A stretch of 64,000 nt of DNA from Plotosus lineatus (GCA_024760905.1 CM045731.1:48022001-48086000); one strand, 5' to 3'. Numbered from the stretch's first letter, positions 10,954 to 23,060 are shown. The notes: generated by a model not told the origin, from the letters alone. Numbers and translations are program-made.

Positions 10954-12089
10954 TTTGCTCTCTCTTGGAATTATTAGCCAACATTCCCATGATCTTTTTC
11001 CAGTGAATTATGAACAACACCCCATGTCACCTTCCCTACTTAATCAAATTACCCCAGGAAAGGCCATATAATAAGAAACGTGTAAAATACAATAAGGCAT
11101 GCAGTTATAGGAAAATAGTCAATGCCAGACTTCACGTCAGTTTGTTATAGCCTCAGAGTTGATTACTTTTCAATACCAGCACATTGTGAAGTATTGTATT
11201 CCTTTAATACCATAGCAGTTTATCATTAAAAAATTCAATAAAGAATGGCACATCATACTTTTAATACTTTATAGCTTTACACAGTTGTATGTGGGTGGCA
11301 CAGTGGTGAAAAAAATCAGTCTCACAGCAGGAAGGTCCCGGCTCAGCGAGGATAGGTGTCCTGTGGGTACACTGATTTCCTTCTACCACCCAACAATATG
11401 CTAAATGCTTTGAAGCTAACGGTGGCTCATTCAGTTTTTGGATGTGCTACACTGGGAAAAAAAGCAAACCTATCATTTTTTTAAGAATTATCATGACAAA
11501 CCTGCCTGCTTCAACTGATTGGTGCAAGCTGCAAGCGGGCATCATTTTGATAAAGATAAATGAAACATAAAAATAAACACTTTCATACATTGTACACGTC
11601 TTTGTATATGCACATCAAAACGTCAAAATTTCATGAAGAGTAAATAAAGTGAGTAACAAATGTACACACATGGGGGGTGACATTACAACAAAAGGACATG
11701 TGATCCATATGTATCCGATGGTAAATATGGAAATAATTTGCATATGTTTTCGTTCCTATAAACAAGCTGATCTTTGTCTCATGTATGTAAACAGATGCAT
11801 GTGTTATGTATAGATGTATCTTGTTTTATTTTATTCAGAGGGTTACAATTTAATGTCTAATTTATTAATTTAATATCTGTATACTGTTATTATTGCCACT
11901 AACTTACCTCATATGGATTGATGAATTCTTGATTTTGCACATCACTCTAACTGGCTAAGGCAAATTATCAAAGCAATTTCAGCAGACTGCAACTTCAAAA
12001 ATATAAGTCAAAATCACCTGCTTGCCTCTTATTTCACTTTAGCATTATCTGCTTGGCATAATGTTTTGCAATCCCGAGGTAGTAAACCA
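10954..12089. other. Unique DNA with a worn SINE A fragment
   Basis: 11291-11400 carries a very diverged SINE A head and body on the plus strand (gggtggcacagtggtg, caggaaggtcc). Otherwise nothing is recognised. Confidence 0.4.
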
Positions 12090-12215
12090 GCTGTACAGCG
12101 GCATCATGGTTAGCACATCAACAAGAAGGTCATGGGTTTGATTCCCATGGTCGCATGAGTGGGTTTCCATGCATACTAGGTTATTTAGCTGTTCCAAATT
12201 GACCCTGAGTGTGAG
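12090..12215 (+). repeat. SINE A fragment
   Basis: Diverged head (catcatggttagcacatc, gggtttgattccc) and part of the body, with internal deletions. Confidence 0.6.
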
Positions 12216-12899
12216 TCAGGTAGCTGACCAATCAGATTGCCTTATTCCCATGTAATAGGTGTTTTCATCTAGTAGACTGAATGAGTTATTAGACGTGCAA
12301 ACATATATAAAGTTAGTGCTTTAATACAAACCTATGATTTGAAGCACAGCCAGCAGTATTATCACAAAAACTTCCAAAAACTTATAATTTCCTGATTCAT
12401 ATATCCAATAGCACCATGGTATAATAGAACACTATCTTATCATCTAATTTTAAATCTTGTCTCCTCTTCATAATTCTCATCATAGTGCCTGAATATCTCC
12501 CCAAAAAATCAAACACTCACGTGATTGAAACTTCCCTGCTGCACTGATAATGCATGTTTGGTTTTCATCTCTGCAAAAGTGTCCAGTGGGATTTGCATAA
12601 GCATCGCCATCAATATGTGCTAAACATATACTCTCCTAGGCATAAGATACACAATTTTCAGGTGAGCTGTATATACAACCTCACACGCATAATGTATAGA
12701 AGTTACTAATGGCGCAGTATGGACAGAAGATTACTTCCAGCAACAGCTTAGATGTCTGCTTGTGATCAAAGTCTCAGCTGGACCATGTTTATTACAAGGG
12801 ATTCACAATAAAACGTAGGTCTGGTGTTATCAAGTGACCTTGAATAACCACTCACATGTCCCTTCTCCAGTGAGAACAGCAGCTAGAAGAAATTAATAA
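12216..12899. other. Unique DNA, nothing recognised
   Basis: No ORF, repeat or structural feature that I can support. Confidence 0.4.
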
Positions 12900-13256
12900 C
12901 ATGGGTAGCACTGTGGTGTTGTGGTAGAATGTCCTCCTCACAGCAGGAAGGCCCTGGGATCGAGTGAAGACATTTCTCTACAAAGTGTACATGTTATTCT
13001 TGTGCTTGAGTGGGTTTCCTCCTGGTACTCCAGTTTCTCCTACATTCCAAAGACATGTACATTAGATTAACTGGGTGTTCCAAATTGCCCTAGGTATGAG
13101 TGTGAGTATAGCTGGTTCCATGTGTGTGGGTCTGTAATGGTCTGGCAAGCTGTTCAAGTTGTACCCCGTCTTCGCCCAGCTTTGATTAAAATAGTCTTCA
13201 ACCTCCCCGTGACTCTTCTAGTAGAATTAAATGGTTTGGCAAGTCACTGAGTGAGT
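12900..13256 (+). repeat. SINE A copy, near full length
   Basis: Head (tagcactgtggtgttgtgg, agcaggaaggccctggg), body and tail (gttcaagttgtaccccg, then aaatggtttggcaagtcac) in order. Confidence 0.8.
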
Positions 13257-13265
13257 GGATATAAT

Positions 13266-13470
13266 TATGTGGGTGGTACTATGGCATAAACGATAGCACA
13301 TAAGTTACACAGCTGGATGGTCCTGGGTTTGAGGCTCAGTGAGGACATTAATGTGTGTAATTTGCATGTTGTCTTTGTGCTTGCATGGGTTTCATCCAAG
13401 CATTCCGATTTCCTCTGACAGTTTGAACACATGCACATTCGGTCCAGATTGTCCCTAGGTGGGAGTGTGA
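13266..13470 (+). repeat. SINE A copy, tail-truncated
   Basis: Lies directly after the previous SINE A in the same orientation: head (ggtggtactatggc, ggtcctgggtttgagg) and body to 'aggtgggagtgtgaatg'. Confidence 0.75.
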
Positions 13471-13707
13471 ATGTTACTATTCTGTGATTTAATGTCATGG
13501 ATGTTACTTAGAGCTCATTAAAAGCATAATGCTGGTATGACTCATCTTTGACTCATCCCATATTATGGTTTAACCTTGAATGGAAATTTAAAATTCTGAA
13601 AAAGAATCGGAATTTAAATATAATGCAATTTATTACACACTGATTTGATACAATATATCTGATCTCTGTTCATTATTCATCCTGTTATTAGGATGGCATT
13701 TAAAAGA

Positions 13708-13763
13708 GAGACATCTGCGCCGACACTGGGCGAGGGCAGAATATGCCATGAACAGCTTGCGCC

Positions 13764-13823
<60 letters not shown>

Positions 13824-14020
13824 CACAAGACCATTCACACTCCCACTCACACCTAGAGGTGATTTGGAATATCCATTTGCATAGTCTGCATGTTTTTAGG
13901 ACTGTGGAAGGAAACCAGACTACTCAGAGGAAACCCATGCAACCACAGTGTGATGTAAACTCTACACTGAAACACTTGAGGCTAGGAATTGAACCCAGGC
14001 CGTACTACTACTTACATGCT
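13708..14020 (-). repeat. SINE A copy with CA expansion
   Basis: Minus-strand tail and body with a (CA)n tract at 13764-13827 at the place where many SINE A copies carry a GT-rich segment ('gtgtgtgttgg' in the plus sense). The head is partly lost beyond 'gaattgaacccagg'. Confidence 0.78.
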
Positions 14021-14029
14021 ATTTATTTA

Positions 14030-14690
14030 TTTATTTACATTTACAGCATTTATCAACCTGTGTTATCAAGAAAGACTTACAGAAATGCTTTAAAGTCACT
14101 GTCAGTGAATATATTATTATACTGGTTTGTTAGGACACAGATGAAGTATACTATCAATCAAACTCAGTCAGTGAGTGCTTTGTGTGTGTGTGTTTGTGTG
14201 TGTGTGTGCATACAGCATAGTGCTTAATCTCAGTACTTCTGAAAAAGGTAAGTTTTTAGCCATTTTTTGAAGATACCCAGTGACTCAGCTGTCTGGAAGT
14301 CCAGAGGAAGTTCATTTCACCATCTTGTAGCCAGAACAGAGAAAAATTTTGATGCATTTTCCCTTTTCCCTTGATGGTGGGAGGGACTAGTCTAGCAGTG
14401 CTAGAGGATCTGCGAGGACAATTTGCAGTGTGAGGTGTGAAGGTAGGAAGGTGCAGGTCCATTTTTTGGGCTTTGCAGGCAAGCATTAGTGTTTTATATC
14501 TAATGCGAACAGCTACAGGAAGCCAGTGGAGAGATCATAACAGTGGTGTGGTGTGGTGTGCAAAAGTTGAGAAGATTGAAAACAAGCCAGGCAGCTGTAT
14601 TCTGGATCATTTGCAGAGGTCAAATATGCTCAAGAGTAGACCTGCCAGGAGTGAGTTGCAGTAATTTAGTCTCAAGATGACAAAGGATTA
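14030..14690. repeat. Dispersed repeat, possible L2-related element
   Basis: It starts with 'catttacagcatttatcaa' and 'aagacttacagaaatgc', resembling the inverted UnaL2/L2-type 3' end. It continues with sequence I recall as a common fish dispersed repeat (aagttcatttcaccatc, ggaagccagtggagagatc). No intact ORF. A (GT)n tract lies at 14181-14210. Family assignment uncertain. Confidence 0.45.
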
Positions 14691-14717
14691 TTTACTTATA
14701 AAATCATTATTACTTTA

Positions 14718-15084
14718 GACGGTATGGTGGCGTAGAGGTTAGCACGTCTGCCTCACAGCAAGAAGGTCCAGGGTTTGATTCCCAGTTCAGGTGTTTCTCT
14801 GTGGAGTTTGCATGTTCGCCCCGTGCTTACATGGGTTTCATCTGGGTATTCCTGGTTCTTCCCACAGTCAAAAAACATGTACAGGATGTGAATTGGCTGT
14901 TCCAAATCTCCCCTAGGTGTGAATGATTGTGTGTGTGTGTGTGTGTGGGGGGGGGGTTGGCCCTGCAATGGCCAAACGAGCTGTCAGGGTGTACCCTGCC
15001 CTTGCCTGGAGTCGTCTTAGATGGATGCCAGCCTTCCTCACGACCCTAATTAGGATAAAATGGTTCAGAAAATGAATGAATGAC
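14718..15084 (+). repeat. SINE A copy, full length
   Basis: Well-preserved head with A box TGGCGTAGAGG and B box GGTTTGATTCC, 'gtttgcatgttcgcc' body, GT/G-rich segment, and the younger tail type (cctaattaggataaaatgg) ending AATGAATGAATGAC. Confidence 0.88.
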
Positions 15085-15095
15085 TAACGATTATT

Positions 15096-15316
15096 TTTCA
15101 TTCATTCATTTGTCAAAAAAATAAATTCTTCTAGGGTCATGGGGAGGTTGGAGTCTGGCTGAGCTGACTGAGCAAAAGCATGAAACACCCTGAATACCTT
15201 GCAAGTCCATTGCAGGACAACAAACACAAAAACATTCACACCTAGGGACAACAGAAATGCCCTCCCTGAACCCAGGACCTTCTTGCTCAGGGACGGATGT
15301 GCCAACCACTTCCCCA
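15096..15316 (-). repeat. SINE A copy with internal deletion
   Basis: Opposite orientation to the previous copy, forming an imperfect inverted pair with their tails facing each other. Tail (cattcattcatttgtc) and head (acccaggaccttcttgctc) are present; most of the central body is deleted. Confidence 0.75.
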
Positions 15317-16262
15317 TGTATGGAAACCACATGAGGTTCTTAAAGAATTTCTTATAAACCAAACTAAGCAACTTCCGTCTCGTTTGGATATGCATACAGT
15401 CATTCATGATGCTTACAGTCCTCAGAGACATTGCTGAGTTGTGTGGGATGGCTGGCAAACAACGTGTTTCCTCTCAGTGCTAAACTGTACTGACCTGTTT
15501 CGACAGTTTTCGATTATCATAATATCAGTTTGTTTACAGCCATTTCTGTTATTTTCCTCTTGAAATAAATTAGGGAAAGGCTGGTACATAAGTAATTTTA
15601 TCTGTGTTGCAGAAAGTGATGGTAAATTGCTAAATAAGCGATGCTTGTACTTCAGTCAAGACTCATAAATCATTTAAATCAGCCGAGATTTAACAAAATG
15701 TCATTTATCATGAGACTTTAAATTAGTGTAAGACTTTTTCCTCCCCAGAAGAAATAAAAACATGGTGAAATTCATGTGCTATTAATAATTTCATGTTGTA
15801 AGCATTCTATTGATTAGATCAGTGATAAAGCACATAAAAGCAGGCTTGTATATTTAATTCAATGTGGGAGTATAATATAGATTGCAATTTATTAAAAATG
15901 AAATAAAATTTTGTAGTGCATTTACCTCGTATCAATGATATAGAGGATTGCAAATATAGTGCGTGAATATAGCGATGTAATGAAAAATTCAGAGAAATTA
16001 TAAAGTATTCAATATCTCAGCATAACGTAATTTGACTTGAAGCCTATCATCTTCAGAAGGTTGGGAGAAAAAAAAAGTATTTTTCCGGATGGGAGGCGAT
16101 CGGCAGTGGCGTAGCAGACAATGCATAATACAGTTAGTTATTAAAGGCAGTATGCTGAATTATTTAAAGTCACTTGCAGTTTTGCTCGGTGACAAGGTCA
16201 GCTTTGAAAAAGTGGCATTAAAGTTTAATATTTGTGCTTTTTCTGTATTTCAAAGAATCAAT
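15317..16262. other. Unique AT-rich DNA
   Basis: No repeat or gene recognised in roughly 950 bp. Confidence 0.4.
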
Positions 16263-16488
16263 CGGGGCGGCACAGTGGTGTAGTGTTTAGCACGTGAAAA
16301 TCACGCGCTCCTGGCTTCCAGGCCAAGGCTTGGCGAAGGCGTTTCTGTGTAGAGTTTGCATGTTTTCCCCCTGCTTGTGCCGGTTATCCTCAGGTACTCT
16401 GGTTTCCGCAGACAGTCCAAAGAGATCCTGGCTAATTGGCTGCTTCTCATTACCACTCGATGTGAGTGTGAATTCTTGATGTGAGTAT

Positions 16489-16550
<62 letters not shown>

Positions 16551-16665
16551 TGTCGCTCTGCAATAGATTGGTGAACTGCCCAGAGTGTTCCCTGCCCTTA
16601 TTCAAAGTCAGCTGAGATGGGTGCCAGCAATTCCATGACTCAAGTATATTAAAGCAGTTTGGCAA
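16263..16665 (+). repeat. SINE A copy with long GT tract
   Basis: Head (cggcacagtggtgtagtg), body, a (GT)n run at 16491-16548, then the tail to 'agtttggcaaatgaatc'. Confidence 0.85.
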
Positions 16666-16685
16666 ATGAATCATGTAGCTTGATT

Positions 16686-17205
16686 TTCGAGTTGTGCCAT
16701 TGCACAGTGGTGGGCATGTCCGTTTCACAGCAAATAGTAGGTTGTGGCTTCGAGTCTCAGGCTTGGTGAGGAAGTTGCTGTATGAAGTTTCTCCACATGC
16801 GTGTGAGTTTGAGTATGAGGAGCAGTGGTGGCTTAGTGGTTCATGCGATGGGTTACTAATCTGAAGGCCAGTGCTTCAATCCCCACAGTCACCACTGTCG
16901 GGCCCTTGAGCAAGGACCTTAACCCTTAATTGTTCAGTTGTATTAAAAAAATGATAATTGTAAGTCACTCTGGATAAGAACATCTATCAAATGCTATAAA
17001 TGAAAATGTACTTTGGTCTCCTCGGACAGTCCAAGACATGCAGATTGGGCTAATTGGCTGTTCCAAATTGCACCTCGGTGTGATTGTGTGTTGGGTCTGT
17101 GATGTACTAGTGAGCTGACAAGGGTGTAAACAAGCCTTCACTCAGGGTCAGTTGAGACAGGCTCCATTGTCCCTATGACCCAACTCAGCAAATAGGTGAA
17201 AACTT
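16686..17205 (+). repeat. SINE A copy split by SINE C
   Basis: The head and first body part lie at 16686-16816. SINE C follows at 16819-17005. The SINE A body and tail resume at about 17007 (ggtctcctcggacagtccaa) and run to 17205. Confidence 0.75.
16819..17005 (+). repeat. SINE C copy (tRNA head, UnaL2-type tail)
   Basis: Head 'gcagtggtggcttagtgg', B-box region 'gtgcttcaatcccc', body 'gggcccttgagcaagg' and tail 'gtaagtcactctggataaga' with 'caaatgctataaatg'. The tail resembles that shared by fish SINEs with L2-clade LINEs such as eel UnaL2 (recalled from literature). Confidence 0.82.
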
Positions 17206-17216
17206 GATTAAATTTG

Positions 17217-17511
17217 AGCGATACCTTGGCGTAGTAGTTAGCATGTCTACATCACAGCTAGAAGGACCTTTTTTTGAGTCCAAGGTTCTACAAAGGCGTC
17301 TCTGCGTGGAGTTTGCATATTTTCCTCATGTTTGTGTGGGTACTCTGTGCACATCAGGCTAACCGGCTGTTCCGAACTGCACCAAGGCGTGAGAGTGAGT
17401 GTGAATGGTTGTTGGAACTGAGAAGTACTGGTGGACTGGATCCAGTATCGGCTGAGATAGACTATAGCCTCCAAGCAATCCTAGTAGGAATAAGCGGTTA
17501 GGTGAGTGAGT
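17217..17511 (+). repeat. SINE A copy
   Basis: Head (accttggcgtagtagttagc), body with a deletion after 'tgtgggtactctg', and older-type tail ending 'gcggttaggtgagtgagtgag'. Confidence 0.8.
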
Positions 17512-17604
17512 GAGAATTCATATGAAGGTGTTGACTGAATTGAACATATTTTTATTTCCGATTACACGACAATTATAATAGAATCATGTTAGAATCTTGT
17601 GGAT

Positions 17605-17768
17605 AAGGCAATGAATTACTGATCTCAAGGTCAGTGGTTCAATCCCCACTATTACCATTGCTGGGCCCTTGAGCAAGACACTTAACCCTTGATTGCTCAG
17701 TTGTATATAAACAAGTATAATTGTAAGTCACTCTGGAAAAGACCATCTGACAAATGTTGTAAATGTTA
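17605..17768 (+). repeat. SINE C copy
   Basis: Lacks the first bases of the head, then 'gtggttcaatccccact', 'tgggcccttgagcaagac' and the tail 'gtaagtcactctggaaaag'. About 750 bp from the other SINE C, same orientation. Confidence 0.8.
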
Positions 17769-18317
17769 AGTTACACCTTTTGTAGCATGGAGGAGGAATG
17801 TTCAAAGAAACTTCAGACATATTTTTTGTGTATTTGTTCTTTTATTGCATTTTATTATGTAATTCTAGCAGCATGAAAATGTAAAATGTGCTGATTATTT
17901 TTTACAACATGTGCCTATACCTTAAAATTGCGTTCAAGGCAATGTAAAATTGGTAATATAGAAGACTAATTACAATTTTTAAAAACATAATCAGCTCCCA
18001 CTTGGTTCTTTCTCTCAAATGCAATTACAGTTGATTTTGAAAGACTTCTTATAAATATTTGGCTAAAAAGTTAAAGTATCCAGGTAATTTTCTGCTGCAC
18101 TAGTGGGAGATTCATCCCGACCATGTTTTTGTTGAACAAACCCCATTGATCTCTTAAGACAATACTAAAACCTAAGAGGGCTGAGTCAGGATTGTTAGGA
18201 AGGGGAGCTCGATTATAAAATGCAGGAATAATGTACACATACTGTTCCCAAGTAGCACAGAGCAGAACCATTGGACAGAAACTGGAGCTGCTCGGATAAC
18301 ACTTGGATAATAACTGA
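17769..18317. other. Unique DNA, nothing recognised
   Basis: No supported feature; ORFs at 18071-18464 minus are random. Confidence 0.4.
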
Positions 18318-18912
18318 TGTGGGGTGGCACTGAGGTGTCAGGATTTGCATGTCCGCCACACAGCATGGAGGTCTTGGGTTCGAGTTCAGGGTAGTTTTTG
18401 TGTGGAGCTCTCTTCTCTGTGTGTGCTTGCATGGGTTTCCTGAGGGTACTTCATTTTCCTCCAACCATCTAAAGCAGTGCTTCTCAATTATTTTATGTGA
18501 CGCCCCCCAAGGAAAAAAAAAAACATTTCATGCCCCCCCCCCCCAGCGACTACAAATAGTATTATATCTCTATAAAATTGTTATTAGTACACCTCTGCAT
18601 AACACGGTATATTTATTAAAATTAAAAACAAAAAAGAAAGAAATTGAGTTCAACTTACAATTAAGAAAAACGTCATTAACATTGTTTTTAATCTGTAATA
18701 GAAAAGATTTAAAGTGCATCAATGCGCCTGAAATGAAAAAAAAAATACATCCTTATTTAAACTCATTTAACTTATTTATGTCTTAATATCTCTGTCTCTC
18801 TCCACCTTTCTCTTTGTTTCTGTTAGAAATTTTTCTGTGTTGTTTCTTGAGGGGTTGTTTACTGCACCTTACTCCTAGTGGAGTGGAGGTGCATATACAG
18901 TTAATTCTTGTA

Positions 18913-19187
18913 CCGTCGGCCCTCGATATTCACGGGGTTTGGTTCCGGCCCCTCTCGCAAATGAAGATAATCTGCGAGTTCTGTACCGGGAAGTAAAACC
19001 CCATGTATCACGTCACATGGGCGAATGATCATCCAGAAGTAAAATACTATGTATCTATTACACGTGCTAAAATATGCTACTTAAACACATTCAATACTAT
19101 AAAATATAGTATTGATTAAGAAAAAACCTTTGAATTTTGTACTGTGATATTTATTAATAAAATGTATAAACATTATACAGCATACTT

Positions 19188-19252
<65 letters not shown>

Positions 19253-19727
19253 ATTATATATATAAACATGCTACACCACAGTATATAAAATCACACACAC
19301 AAACATTCTAAACATTAACTTAGGTACTGTACTGGAATAATGATTGAAAAAGACTTTAATACTAGAGTGCTTTCAGATGATTATTTCTCTTCAGGCACTT
19401 CAGGAGGAAACTGTCGTTTCTTCAGGAGAAAGTCTTATTTCTTCAGAAGAGACATCCAACATCATTACCTTTTCTAGTGCTTAGCCAGAGACGACGCACA
19501 GCATTTGAGTGGCATAATAGAGCTTAACTGGAAATTAAAATACACTAAAAAAAGAGGCTCATTGAAAAATTGTACACGAATGAGGAAAAAGGGGTGTTAC
19601 ATCATCTCAACCAATCAGCAGGAAGGAGGACAGCCATTGGCTGAATTTGAGTGACGTGTCAGTTGCTTGGCAGTCCGCGAATATTCAAACCGTGAGCGCA
19701 AAACCGTGAATAGTCAAGGGGCTACTA
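18913..19727. mobile_element. Tigger/pogo-like MITE nested in hAT
   Basis: Starts CCGTCGGCCCTCGATATTCACG; the inverted right end reads TAGTAGCCCCTTGACTATTCACG. Flanked by TA at 18911-18912 and 19728-19729. The homologous hAT at 35373-35995 has the uninterrupted site (TA at 35496-35497), which supports these boundaries. No ORF. Confidence 0.9.
19187..19252. repeat. (TATC)n microsatellite
   Basis: About 16 tetranucleotide units inside the nested MITE. Confidence 0.95.
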
Positions 19728-20311
19728 TACACGATTCCAGAAAAGCGTGTTCCCCAGGCGCTCCCCCCGACATCACACCGCGCACCCCTAGAATCATATA
19801 GCGCCCCCTTGGGAGTGTGCCCCACTATTTGAGAAGCACTAATATAAAGACATATACATCAAGCTTATTACTTGTTTCAACTTGTCTGTCGGTTTAAGTT
19901 GGAGTATCACCTGGTTTTATGTGTCTTTGTGTTGTGATGAATTGCAGAACTGTTCAGGGTGAACTAGCTGAGCTAGGGTCCAGCCTCCCTGCAACTTTTG
20001 AAAGATTAAGCAGTTGGCAAATGATTGAATGAAAGTGGACCAGATGCAGGTATGCACTTTAAACAATATCAGCAAGTCCCTGGATTCCTTTGACCTTCCC
20101 TTCTCTACCATTCATGAGGCAGCGTTATTGATTTAAAAGGGGTTACAGGGCCTTGGAGTACAGATTTAAATTGAATTTTGTCCCAAGTCTGTTCTGTTAT
20201 TGTACAAGACACTGTCACTGGATCATCATCACTCACATTTCAAGCAAAATGATTCTGGACATTTTCCAAATCTGATGAGAGTTTTACAGTGTCCTATTTA
20301 ATGTTTATTAA

Positions 20312-20556
20312 AGTCAGCACAATAGTGTAATAGTTGAGATGTCCATCTCTCAGAAAGAAGGTCCTGGATTCGAGTCCCGGGCTGTGTGTTTTGCTCGCTA
20401 TTCCAAATTGCCTCAAGGTGTGAGTGTGTTTTGCCTCTGCAATAGTCTGGCGAGCTGTTCAGGGTGTACCCAGATTTCACCTAGTGTTGTCTGAGATAGG
20501 CTCCAGTCTCCCTGCAACACTAGTAGGACTAAGTGGTTTGGCAGATGAGTGAGCAG
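20312..20556 (+). repeat. SINE A copy with internal deletion
   Basis: Head (cagcacaatagtgtaatag; ggattcgagtcccgggc) is joined directly to the late body and tail; most of the central body is missing. Confidence 0.75.
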
Positions 20557-21170
20557 GAACGATAGCCGTTATAAACAGTGCATCAGGGAGTCTCTCTATT
20601 GATCTTTAAACAATATTTTACATGATAAAGAGGAAAGTATCAAAAGTACTGTATTTAGGAATTAATACAGAAACTGTCATATTAGTCACAGTTTTTAACT
20701 GCTGAGGCTTTCATACAATTTGGCAGTCAGGGCTGGCATGCCTTGGGGAGGTGTACTTCTCACCACCGATGAACTGCAGCTATAATATTGATGGGTAAAG
20801 GTTACATGTCTGGGATAACACTATTACAGCCTGGACAAAAAGATGTAGGTTCATAACACTTATATAGCACCTCCTCCAATGCAGGGCATGGAAAAGAAAA
20901 GGACTCATACTGATGAACGAGCTCATAACAGCATAGTGTGTTTTCACTCTCCTACACAGATGAAGTCAACACAGATACAAACTCTAATTATTGGACTAAT
21001 TAAAAATGGAACAGGGATATGGACTTTGTACTCAGAAAAATATAATGCAAACTCTAAACCTGCCAATCAAAGAGACACATCCTGCACCATGGGCTTATAA
21101 TTAAGTAGGCAAAAGAAGTTTAATATCCAGTCCAGTGTCTGAAGTTTTATTTTCCAAAAACAAGCAAACA
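20557..21170. other. Unique DNA, nothing recognised
   Basis: No supported gene or repeat. The ORF at 20879-21100 has no recognisable motif. Confidence 0.4.
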
Positions 21171-21480
21171 TTCATCCATCCATTTGCCAAACCACTTAAT
21201 CCTACTAGGGTCACAGTGAGGCTGGAGCCTACCTCAGCTGACTCACAGTGAAGGCAGGATACACCATGAACAGTCCATCACACACACAATCATTCACACT
21301 CAAACCTAGCGGCAATTTGGAAAAGCCCATTATCTTAATGTGCACATCTTTGGACTGTAGAAAGAAACCTGAGTACCCCAAGGAAACCCACACAAGTATG
21401 GGGAGAACATTGCTGCGGCTGGCGCTGGAACCCAGGACATACTGCATACTGCATGCTAACCACTGCACCACTGAGTGACC
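21171..21480 (-). repeat. SINE A copy, full length
   Basis: Minus strand: tail (ccatttgccaaaccactta), body, and head with inverted boxes (gctggaacccagg, accactgcaccactg). Confidence 0.83.
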
Positions 21481-22078
21481 AAGCAAGCAAAAGGTAATCC
21501 AGCTGCATCAACTGCTCAGTCGAAATACCATAAGGCCACCGCAGTGCATCATGGTCCTACACCTAGGTGACAACCTATATAACCTTTGGTGCACAAAATA
21601 CTAAAACACTAAACAAGGAATGTTAGGACGTTATTTTAAATTAATTAACTGTTCATGCAAGAAAACAAAACAATACAAAGTGTGATGTATCTACTATATT
21701 ATATGGTCCAGCGCAGGAAAATTTTGCTGGAGCACCTTTAGTCTTGATCAAATCATGTAATCTTCATGACATTGTTGCTGCAATTGGCCTGGTAGAGGCT
21801 CAGCAACAATAATGTGGCAAAAAAAAAAAAAGAACTTGGCCTATGACTTGAATGTATCGAATGACTGAGTTATCCCATCAACACACTTTTACTTCCTAAA
21901 TAGTGAGCGAGTGCATGAGGGAGCTTGAGGAATCATTTTAACTCATGTATTCCCCCCCCCCCCCCCTCCCCGAGTCGTGACCTTAACCATATTGAATGTT
22001 TTTGGGATGTGCTGGAGAAGACTGTGGAGTGGTTTCATTTTATTCCGTCATCAATTCAATCTTAGATGGAAACAAAAC
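21481..22078. other. Unique DNA with a poly-C run
   Basis: A C-rich run lies at about 21952-21966. The stretch around 21990-22040 (gaatgtttttgggatgtgct) resembles sequence near the end of Tc1 transposase genes, but it is too short to call. Confidence 0.35.
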
Positions 22079-22203
22079 CAAATGTGTGTATTGACCCTGT
22101 GATGGTCTGGCAAGCTGTTTAGGGTGTTTTGCCTGATTTGGCTGAGATAGGCTTCAGTCTCTCTGCAACCCTGCTGGGATTGAGCATCTCAGAAAATGAA
22201 TGA
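22079..22203 (+). repeat. SINE A tail fragment
   Basis: Only the 3' part is present, from 'ttgaccctgtgatggtctgg' to 'tcagaaaatgaatga', a 5'-truncated insertion. Confidence 0.75.
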
Positions 22204-22500
22204 TTTTAAAGTTATTTGCAAATTTTATTAACCTTTATGAGACTATATCTTCGGATATGTGTATTCTTCTAACAATTACTTTCATTTGACAACCCTCATT
22301 TCCAACTAGAAAGTGATTACTATATGGATAGAAATTTCGCTTGGCATCTCAGTGTTATTATGTCACTTTAAAAAGTTTTCAAAATGCGCTGGAATCAGTG
22401 TTCCTGTTGAGCAATTGTCTGAGAAATGTCACCACGACCTGAAGATTTCAGATTTCGCTACACGGCAAAATGCAAAACAACTCTTTAGCCCCCCAACGCC

Positions 22501-22772
22501 CACAGTCACTCACTCACTTAGGAGCTGAAGCCTTTCGAAGCCAACAGAGCGTGAAAGTGGGGTACATCCTGAACAGCTTGTCAATCCATCGCAACTAAAC
22601 ACACAACTTTTCACGCTCACACACACCAAGGGCAAATTTGGAACAGCCAATGAGCTTCCTGTGCCTCTCTTTGGACTGTGGGAGGAAACTGGAGTACTTG
22701 AAGGAAACCTACGCAAGCATAGGAAGAACATGCAAAGATGCTGTTACGTGTTAACCACTACACCAGCGTGCC
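22501..22772 (-). repeat. SINE A copy
   Basis: Minus strand tail, body and a shortened head ending 'accactacaccagcgtgcc'. Confidence 0.78.
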
Positions 22773-22814
22773 ATCCTTTTTTTCCCACGGTTGGATGGTG
22801 TGTGTGTGTGTGTG

Positions 22815-22936
22815 TATTGGCACAAGGACATCCAGTACCTCAGTGAAAAGGTCCTGGGTTTGAGTCCCTGGATCAGCAACAGCATTTCTGTGTGGAGTTT
22901 GTATGTTCTCCCCATGCTTGTGGCGGTTTCCTTGTC
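22815..22936 (+). repeat. SINE A head fragment
   Basis: Diverged head (aaggtcctgggtttgagtcc) and first body part (gtgtggagtttgtatgttct), ending abruptly. Confidence 0.65.
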
Positions 22937-23060
22937 AAGAGTGTGTGGCCGGGGTGCCTGGGATCAGAGATGATCTACACTGCTATGTGTGGAGGTCCTG
23001 AATGGCTTTCAGTTCAGCTCTAGTGATGTGTTAGCATTTCTGTTTTTCTGGAAGGTTATC

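Larger units (their letters stand above)
18475..19841. mobile_element. hAT-like non-autonomous transposon, itself interrupted
   Basis: Ends CAGTGCTTCTCAATTATTTT and, read inward from the right, AGTGCTTCTCAAATAGTGGG are short inverted repeats of hAT (Charlie-like) type. Without the nested Tigger-like element it is about 550 bp. It is collinear, in inverse orientation, with the hAT at 35373-35995. Its copy of the small ORF in that element has lost the ATG. Confidence 0.85.
18318..20034 (+). repeat. SINE A copy split by hAT insertion
   Basis: The head and first body part occupy 18318-18474 (ggtggcactgaggtg; gggttcgagttcagg). The body and tail resume at about 19850 and end 'gattaagcagttggcaaatg' at 20030. 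The hAT element sits between, with an imperfect 8-bp duplication (ATCTAAAG and ATATAAAG). Confidence 0.8.

Noticed and set aside
15102..15458. 118-codon minus ORF
   Set aside because: It runs through an inverted SINE A and unique flank; no conserved protein motif.
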